Part shown: positions 5,923 to 9,951 of the stretch, piece after piece
Numbering within the stretch: the stretch's first letter is position 1
How the letters are laid out: each line of letters starts with the position of its first letter
Origin: Planctomycetes bacterium UBA4800
Lineage (GTDB): Bacteria; Planctomycetota; UBA8108; UBA8890; UBA8898
Length of the DNA stretch: 9,951 nucleotides
Direction: 5' to 3'
Assembly: GCA_002402755.1 (NCBI GenBank)
Contig: DHGK01000350.1
Coordinates: 1-9,951, forward strand
The notes under the pieces: model-generated
Told to the model about the DNA's origin: nothing
The model's database searches: none
The model's input: only the letters and a program-made list of their open reading frames with translations
Program-made: the position numbers and the translations under genes

Positions 5923-7170
5923 CTACCGTACTTCGTTCCAGCAGCGCGTGAGGTCGGGCCGGCCGCGCTCACGCCATTCGTTGAAGCGCCGCCATGCCGC
6001 TCGCAGCGGCTGCGCGAGGCGCTCGTCCTCCCGGCCCCACATGCGTGTCAGTTCCCGATAGATGTCGGTGTCGGCCGTCGCCGCCGCGTCCTTCCAGGCG
6101 TACGCCGCGGCCGCGCCGAACGCGAAGCGCGCGCCCTCGCTCCCCAGCCCGAGGCACAGCCTGAGCGTACCGATCAGGCGGTCGTCGAACCCGAGCTTGC
6201 GGTCCGGGTCGCGGCCCACGCGCGCCACGGCGTCGCTGAGGCTCGGCATCGTCATGCGCGCGAGCAGGTCATCGGCGTAGGCCGCGTACCCGTCGGGCGT
6301 GAAGAGCGGGTCGATGCCCTCGTGCTTGCGGATGAGCGCCGTGCCCGACTCGAGGATGAACGCATCGCGCACGAACGGCAGGAGCCCCGGCACGCGGGGT
6401 GCATCGGCGATGTACTCCAGATCGAGCGCGCGGCACAGGTACGCGAGGAGCGCGTGTGCGGCGTTGTGCCCGAAGAGCTTGGCCTCCTCGAACGGGATGA
6501 GATCGCCCTTCTCGGCGAAGACCTCCAGCGCGCGACCCGGCCGGCCCGGCCGGCTCACGAGGATCCGGTTGAACTCCTCGACCAGGAACGCGCGGTCCGC
6601 GCCCTCCCGGATCGGCGCGAGGCCGAGCGCCCGGACCTGCTCGCCGCCGCTCACGACGCCGCTCATCTTCCCGATCACGGTGTTGAGGAACTCGGCCTTG
6701 CCGGCGGCGTCCGCCGCGCAGGCCGCCACCTTCTCGCGCAGGATCTCGGCGGCGTAGTTGTTGTTCTCGGCGGTGTAGACGAAGAGCGGCTCCGGGCGCG
6801 CGCGGCGCGCCAGGCCCTGGGCGAGCGTCCACGCGATCGAGCCCTCGGGCCCCTCGTAGAACGCGACGCTCGGCACCGCCGTGGCGGCCTCGTCGGCCTC
6901 GGCCGTACGTTCGACGAGGAGCGCCCGATCGGCTGCGACGCGGGGATTGAGAATCTCGATCGGCCCCACGCGCGCGCGCCGGACGCCCGTCGGGCCGGCA
7001 AAGTTGAGCGTGCAGACGCCGCCGGCCTCGCGCAGCAGCGCCACCAGGTCGGCATCGATCTCCGCGACCGTGAGCGCGCCGAAGCGGCCGCTCGCCTGGG
7101 CCTCGTACAGGAAGAGCCCGGCTTGAATCGGCCCGAAACCGAACCCGATGAACCGCTTCTGCCCTGTCAT
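5923..7170 (-). CDS. Mannitol-1-phosphate 5-dehydrogenase-like polyol dehydrogenase
   Basis: A 415-residue member of the long-chain mannitol dehydrogenase family, which interconverts sugar alcohols (or their phosphates) and ketoses with NAD(P). The N-terminal Rossmann motif is FIGFGFGPIQAGLFL (7-21), followed by VAEID (35-39), typical of mannitol-1-phosphate dehydrogenases. NTVIGKMSG (163-171) matches the family's 'NtvidR' segment. The catalytic site KLFGHNAAHALLAYL (231-245) shows K231, N236 and H239 in the K-x4-N-x2-H arrangement. DPDRKLGFDDRLIG (321-334) matches the C-terminal 'RKL..dDRL.G' signature. ATG 7170 was chosen over GTG 7218 because the motif begins just after it and GTG 7218 lies too close to the -10 box. 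No strong ribosome site is seen. It leads a unit with E2 and VOC-DUF1080. The exact polyol cannot be read from sequence. Confidence 0.85.
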   Translation of the reverse strand: MTGQKRFIGFGFGPIQAGLFLYEAQASGRFGALTVAEIDADLVALLREAGGVCTLNFAGPTGVRRARVGPIEILNPRVAADRALLVERTAEADEAATAVPSVAFYEGPEGSIAWTLAQGLARRARPEPLFVYTAENNNYAAEILREKVAACAADAAGKAEFLNTVIGKMSGVVSGGEQVRALGLAPIREGADRAFLVEEFNRILVSRPGRPGRALEVFAEKGDLIPFEEAKLFGHNAAHALLAYLCRALDLEYIADAPRVPGLLPFVRDAFILESGTALIRKHEGIDPLFTPDGYAAYADDLLARMTMPSLSDAVARVGRDPDRKLGFDDRLIGTLRLCLGLGSEGARFAFGAAAAYAWKDAAATADTDIYRELTRMWGREDERLAQPLRAAWRRFNEWRERGRPDLTRCWNEVR

Positions 7171-7220
7171 GCGTGGTCTATCCCGGCTGCGCGCGGCGCG
7201 CCCGCCCGCTCGAACCACTG

Positions 7221-7249
7221 ATTATGGGCAACCGCCGCGAGTTTGACAA
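7221..7249 (-). promoter_or_regulatory. Sigma70-type promoter of the polyol dehydrogenase-E2-DUF1080 operon
   Basis: On the - strand, TTGTCA (7249-7244), a 17-bp spacer and CATAAT (7226-7221) give a near-consensus promoter; each hexamer is one base off. Transcription would start near 7214, leaving a leader of about 44 nt before ATG 7170. Just upstream lies a perfect 10-bp palindrome, GACGCGCGTC (7250-7259), overlapping the end of the preceding gene; it could be an operator but is also typical of GC-rich DNA. Confidence 0.65.
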
Positions 7250-7257
7250 GACGCGCG

Positions 7258-8439
7258 TCATCCGGCCTTGATGTGCGCGTTCAGGTCGCGCTGCGCATCC
7301 TCCGCCGCGAGGCTCTCGACCTCCTGGACGGCCAGCCGCCGTCCCCTGGCGCCCGACTCGGCGATCGCCCAGGCGGTGGCCAGATCCCTGAGCGCCTCGC
7401 GGCCGTGGTGGGGCATCGCCGTCTGGAGCCCGCGGTCCCAGCGCGCGAGCGCCGCGAAGAAGCTCGAGAGCTCCAGCGCCAGAGGATCGGTGACGGCGCG
7501 CGGGAAGAGCCGCTCGACCTCGACGGGGGTCACGTGCGCCTTCCATTCCTCCTGGAGGCTGCGCCGTGCGCCCGTGTCGAGGAACAGGGCGTCGTTGTCG
7601 ACCGCCCCGCGCGTCGCCCACACGGTCCGGCGGTGGGGCAGCGTCGTGCCGCGGCCGGCCCAGGAGCGCGTGTACACGCCCGCGGCCCCGTTCGCGAAGC
7701 GGAACTGGGCGGCGATGGTGTCGGCGGCGCTGCACGCGAAGCGCGCCCGCACGCGGCCGTCCGGCCCGCGCGCGATGCGCTCGGGCTCCAGGCAGGCCTC
7801 GTGCCCCGAGACCTCGACGATGTCGTTCACCGCGAACCTGAGCAGCGCGCAGTCGTGGACCGCGCGCGCGAGGAGCAGGCCCCCGCCGCGCAGGCGCTCG
7901 TGGAGCGCCGGGTCGCCGCGCGCGCAGAGGTTCGGCGAGGTTTCCTCGGCGCCGAACGCGATGTCGAGCACGTACGCCGGGTCGCCGATGATGCCGCTCC
8001 CGGTCGCCCACTTGAGCATGTGAACATCGAGGGAGAAGCGGCCGGAGTCGTACACGGCGAGGGCGCGGCCCGCGGCCTCCGCGGCCGCGACGCAGCCGGC
8101 GGCGGCGCGGACGGTCAGGGCGAGCGGCGCGGCGGCGAGGACATGGCAGCCGCTGGCGAGCGCGGCGCGGACATGGGCGTGGCGCTGGACGAGGGGGGAG
8201 GCGACGATGAAGACGTCCGCGCCGATGGACGTGAGCACCTCCTCCGTGCGCAAGCACACCTCGGGCGCGGGGGACAGGCGCTCGAGCGCCGCGCGCAGCG
8301 CCGGGTCGCGCTGGTCCTGCGTCGCCACCGCCGCGACGGCGAGGGAGTGCGCATCGGCGAGCGCCTGCAGGCGATCCAGCAACGGCAGGAGCTCGGTCGA
8401 GCGTCCGGCGAGTGCGACCCGGGTTCGTGGGGGCGCCAT
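7258..8439 (-). CDS. Divergent Gfo/Idh/MocA-family protein
   Basis: A 393-residue protein with the overall pattern of Gfo/Idh/MocA oxidoreductases: a Rossmann half with ADVFIVASPLVQRHAHVRAALASGCHVL (74-101), a G-x-IG turn (SGIIGDPAYV, 148-157) and a C-terminal half starting GGGLLLARAVHDCALL (185-200), keeping His195. Two hallmarks are missing. The first strand reads VALAGRSTELL instead of a G-x-G-x-x-G loop, and the EKP motif with its catalytic Lys reads A-A-P (103-105). It may therefore not be a normal dehydrogenase; a regulatory or binding role, or unusual cofactor use, is possible. ATG 8439 is 4 nt after the glyA stop with no strong ribosome site, so translation is probably coupled. An upstream in-frame start at 8547 would lie inside glyA and adds only low-complexity sequence. 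The substrate is unknown. Confidence 0.75.
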   Translation of the reverse strand: MAPPRTRVALAGRSTELLPLLDRLQALADAHSLAVAAVATQDQRDPALRAALERLSPAPEVCLRTEEVLTSIGADVFIVASPLVQRHAHVRAALASGCHVLAAAPLALTVRAAAGCVAAAEAAGRALAVYDSGRFSLDVHMLKWATGSGIIGDPAYVLDIAFGAEETSPNLCARGDPALHERLRGGGLLLARAVHDCALLRFAVNDIVEVSGHEACLEPERIARGPDGRVRARFACSAADTIAAQFRFANGAAGVYTRSWAGRGTTLPHRRTVWATRGAVDNDALFLDTGARRSLQEEWKAHVTPVEVERLFPRAVTDPLALELSSFFAALARWDRGLQTAMPHHGREALRDLATAWAIAESGARGRRLAVQEVESLAAEDAQRDLNAHIKAG

Positions 8440-8443
8440 GGCG

Positions 8444-9754
8444 CTACGGGAGCGGGCTCCAGTCGTTGCCGATGAGGACGCCGGGCGTCGGGAACCCGCC
8501 GCAGAACTCGCGCACCTCCTCCTTGATGGCGGCGATGCGCTCGGCATCGCCGATGTTCGACAGCACGGCGTCGATCCAGGCCGCGATGGCCTCCATGTGC
8601 TCCTCCTTCATGCCCCGCGATGTCACGGCCGGCGTGCCCAGGCGGATGCCGCTCGGGTTGAAGGGCTTGCGCGTGTCGAAGGGCACCGTGTTGTAGTTGC
8701 CGACCAGGCCGGCGCGGCTCAGGGCCTGGGCGCCGTCCTTGCCGGTGTAGGGCCGGTCCGAGAGGTCGATCAGCAGGAGGTGGTTGTCGGTGCCGCCCGA
8801 CACGAGGCGGTAGCCGCGCGCCGCGAGCGCGGCGGCGAGGGCCTTGGCGTTCGCGACGACGTGGTGGCCGTAGGCGCGGAACTCCGGCGTCGCGGCCTCC
8901 TTGAGCGCGACCGCGATGGCGGCCGTCGTGTGGTTGTGGGGGCCGCCCTGGAGCGTCGGGAACACGGCGCGGTCGACGGCCTTGGCGAGCTCCTCGGTGC
9001 ACAGGATCATGGCGCCGCGCGGGCCGCGCAGGGTCTTGTGCGTCGTCGTGGTGACGATCTGGGCGTGGGGCACGGGGCTCGGATGCGCGCCCGCCGCGAC
9101 CAGGCCCGCGATGTGCGCGATGTCGGCGATCAGCACGGCGCCCACCTCGTCCGCGATCGAGCGGAAGGCCGCGAAATCCCACAGCCGCGGATACGCGGTG
9201 CCGCCGCAGAAGATCGCCTTGGGGCGTTCCCGGCGCGCCGCGTCCCTGACCTTGTCCATGTCGATGCGGTGGGTCTGCGGGTCGAGTTCGTACTGGACCG
9301 CGCGGTACAGGATGCCGGAGAAGTTCACGTTCCAGCCGTGCGTGAGATGGCCGCCGAAGGGCAGCGCCAGGCCCATGACCGTGTCGTTGGGTTTCAGCAC
9401 GGCGAAGCACGCGGCCATGTTGGCGGGCGAGCCGGAGTACGGCTGCACGTTGGCGTGCGCGGCGCCGAAGAGGGCGCACGCCCGCGCGATGGCGAGCTTC
9501 TCGACCTGGTCGACGTAGATCTGGCCCTCGTAGTAGCGCTTGGACGCGTAGCCCTCCGAGTACTTGTTGGCGAAGATCGAGCCCGTCGCCGCCAGGACCG
9601 CCATCGACGCGTAGTTCTCGCTGGGGATGAGCCTGATCGTGTCGCACTCGTAGCGCTCTTCCTTGGCGATGAGGTCCGCGATCTCGGGATCGGCATCCCA
9701 GAGCGCGCGCGTGCGGGGACAGGCGATGAATGCATCGGGCGGGGGTTCTGCCAT
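8444..9754 (-). CDS. glyA: Serine hydroxymethyltransferase
   Basis: A 436-residue PLP enzyme, cytosolic, interconverting serine plus tetrahydrofolate with glycine plus methylene-tetrahydrofolate, the main supply of one-carbon units. Length and motifs match the family: LIPSENYAS (42-50, with active-site Glu46), YSEGYASKRYYEG (65-77), QPYSGSPAN (104-112), LPFGGHLTHG (131-140), ADIAHIAGL (210-218, PLP-contacting Asp211 and His214), TTTTHKTLRGPRG with Schiff-base Lys240, and SGIRLGTPAVTSRGM near the end. ATG 9754 was chosen because GGAGGA lies 4 nt upstream (complement of 9759-9764); longer starts (for example 9829) lie upstream of the -10 box. The only oddity is IPSENY where many bacterial enzymes have IASENF, a known kind of variation. 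The Gfo/Idh/MocA-like gene follows after 4 nt. Confidence 0.97.
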   Translation of the reverse strand: MAEPPPDAFIACPRTRALWDADPEIADLIAKEERYECDTIRLIPSENYASMAVLAATGSIFANKYSEGYASKRYYEGQIYVDQVEKLAIARACALFGAAHANVQPYSGSPANMAACFAVLKPNDTVMGLALPFGGHLTHGWNVNFSGILYRAVQYELDPQTHRIDMDKVRDAARRERPKAIFCGGTAYPRLWDFAAFRSIADEVGAVLIADIAHIAGLVAAGAHPSPVPHAQIVTTTTHKTLRGPRGAMILCTEELAKAVDRAVFPTLQGGPHNHTTAAIAVALKEAATPEFRAYGHHVVANAKALAAALAARGYRLVSGGTDNHLLLIDLSDRPYTGKDGAQALSRAGLVGNYNTVPFDTRKPFNPSGIRLGTPAVTSRGMKEEHMEAIAAWIDAVLSNIGDAERIAAIKEEVREFCGGFPTPGVLIGNDWSPLP

Positions 9755-9801
9755 GGCGTCCTCCATGCGGGTCGTCGGCTGCCTCACAACGGGAAGGGAG
9801 T

Positions 9802-9810
9802 ATTCTAACA
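9802..9810 (-). promoter_or_regulatory. Extended -10 promoter of glyA
   Basis: On the - strand, TGT-TAGAAT (9810-9802) is an extended -10 box (TGn plus a -10 hexamer one base off consensus). No good -35 is seen 16-18 bp upstream, as expected for extended -10 promoters. Transcription would start near 9795, giving a leader of about 40 nt before ATG 9754. Confidence 0.5.
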
Positions 9811-9882
9811 CGCCGGAGGGGCGGCGCACAGGCGGGGGGCCGTTGTCGTGCGAACGTACCGGGCGTACATGAGGGAAGAAAC

Positions 9883-9909
9883 CACAGAGGCACAGAGGGC
9901 ACAGAGAAG
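9883..9909. repeat. CACAGAGG-type short tandem repeat element
   Basis: Three near-copies in tandem: CACAGAGG (9883-9890), CACAGAGGG (9891-9899) and CACAGAGAAG (9900-9909), inside the purine-rich patch 9871-9920, which is much less GC-rich than its surroundings. It resembles a dispersed intergenic motif I know from many environmental bacterial genomes. That motif creates spurious peptides with HRGTEGTEK on one strand and SVPSVPLWF on the other, and both appear here. Nothing gene-like is seen in 9811-9951. Confidence 0.65.
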
Positions 9910-9932
9910 AAAACGGAGAGAGGCCGCCGCAC

Positions 9933-9938
9933 TTGACA
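9933..9938 (+). promoter_or_regulatory. Isolated consensus -35 hexamer at the window edge
   Basis: TTGACA is the perfect -35 consensus on the + strand, 13 nt from the end of the window. The matching -10 would lie just outside, at about 9955. It could begin the promoter of a gene divergent from glyA. It cannot be confirmed from this window. Confidence 0.2.
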
Positions 9939-9951
9939 CGGAGCCACGTAA

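Noticed and set aside
7243..7248. A perfect TTGACA on the + strand
   Set aside because: It overlaps the - strand -35 (TTGTCA) because the site is partly palindromic. No -10 follows at 16-18 bp and no + strand gene lies downstream.
8207..9808. A 533-codon + strand frame antisense to glyA
   Set aside because: No domain is recognisable and it lies opposite a fully conserved glyA. A GC-rich shadow.
8115..9947. A 610-codon - strand frame overlapping glyA and the oxidoreductase gene
   Set aside because: Its start lies in the CACAGAGG repeat (giving the SVPSVPLWF peptide) and the rest is low-complexity Arg/Pro-rich sequence, out of frame with glyA.

Overview
The window is very GC-rich, with third codon positions almost all G or C. 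It carries tightly packed bacterial genes and reads like a chromosomal segment from an uncultured environmental bacterium. A DUF1080 (3-keto-disaccharide hydrolase-like) protein, a Gfo/Idh/MocA-type protein, a secreted C25-type peptidase and a CACAGAGG-type dispersed repeat together suggest the PVC group (Planctomycetota, Kiritimatiellota, Lentisphaerota) or a similar lineage such as Hydrogenedentota. This is inference from gene content; there is no rRNA or tRNA to confirm it.

Layout. The left part reads on the + strand. It starts with the 3' end of a nucleotidyltransferase-family gene (NTP_transf_5-like, 1-404). After a strong sigma70-type promoter (494-521) comes a large secreted C25 (gingipain-like) peptidase homologue (552-2756) whose expected catalytic His position holds Trp. 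A perfect 14-bp hairpin (2796-2831) closes that unit. A compact toxin-antitoxin-like pair follows: DUF433 antitoxin (2907-3137) and DUF5615 PIN-like toxin (3139-3495), 1 nt apart.

The right part reads on the - strand and converges on the toxin gene. In transcription order it holds glyA (serine hydroxymethyltransferase, 9754-8444), a divergent Gfo/Idh/MocA-like protein 4 nt downstream (8439-7258), a clear internal promoter (7249-7221), a mannitol-1-phosphate dehydrogenase-like polyol dehydrogenase (7170-5923), a lipoyl-dependent 2-oxo acid dehydrogenase E2 with two apparent E3-binding domains (5869-4559), and a VOC-DUF1080 fusion protein (4527-3613). The theme is carbon metabolism: polyol or sugar oxidation, acyl-CoA formation and one-carbon/serine metabolism. 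No E1 or E3 subunit is present. Upstream of glyA the window ends in a CACAGAGG tandem-repeat element and a lone TTGACA hexamer.

I found no CRISPR array, tRNA, rRNA, insertion sequence or prophage. The points most worth a second look are the His-to-Trp change and possible structured leader of the C25 homologue, the VOC-DUF1080 fusion, the duplicated E3-binding domain in an E2 without visible partners, and the Gfo/Idh/MocA homologue lacking both its usual dinucleotide-binding glycines and the EKP lysine.
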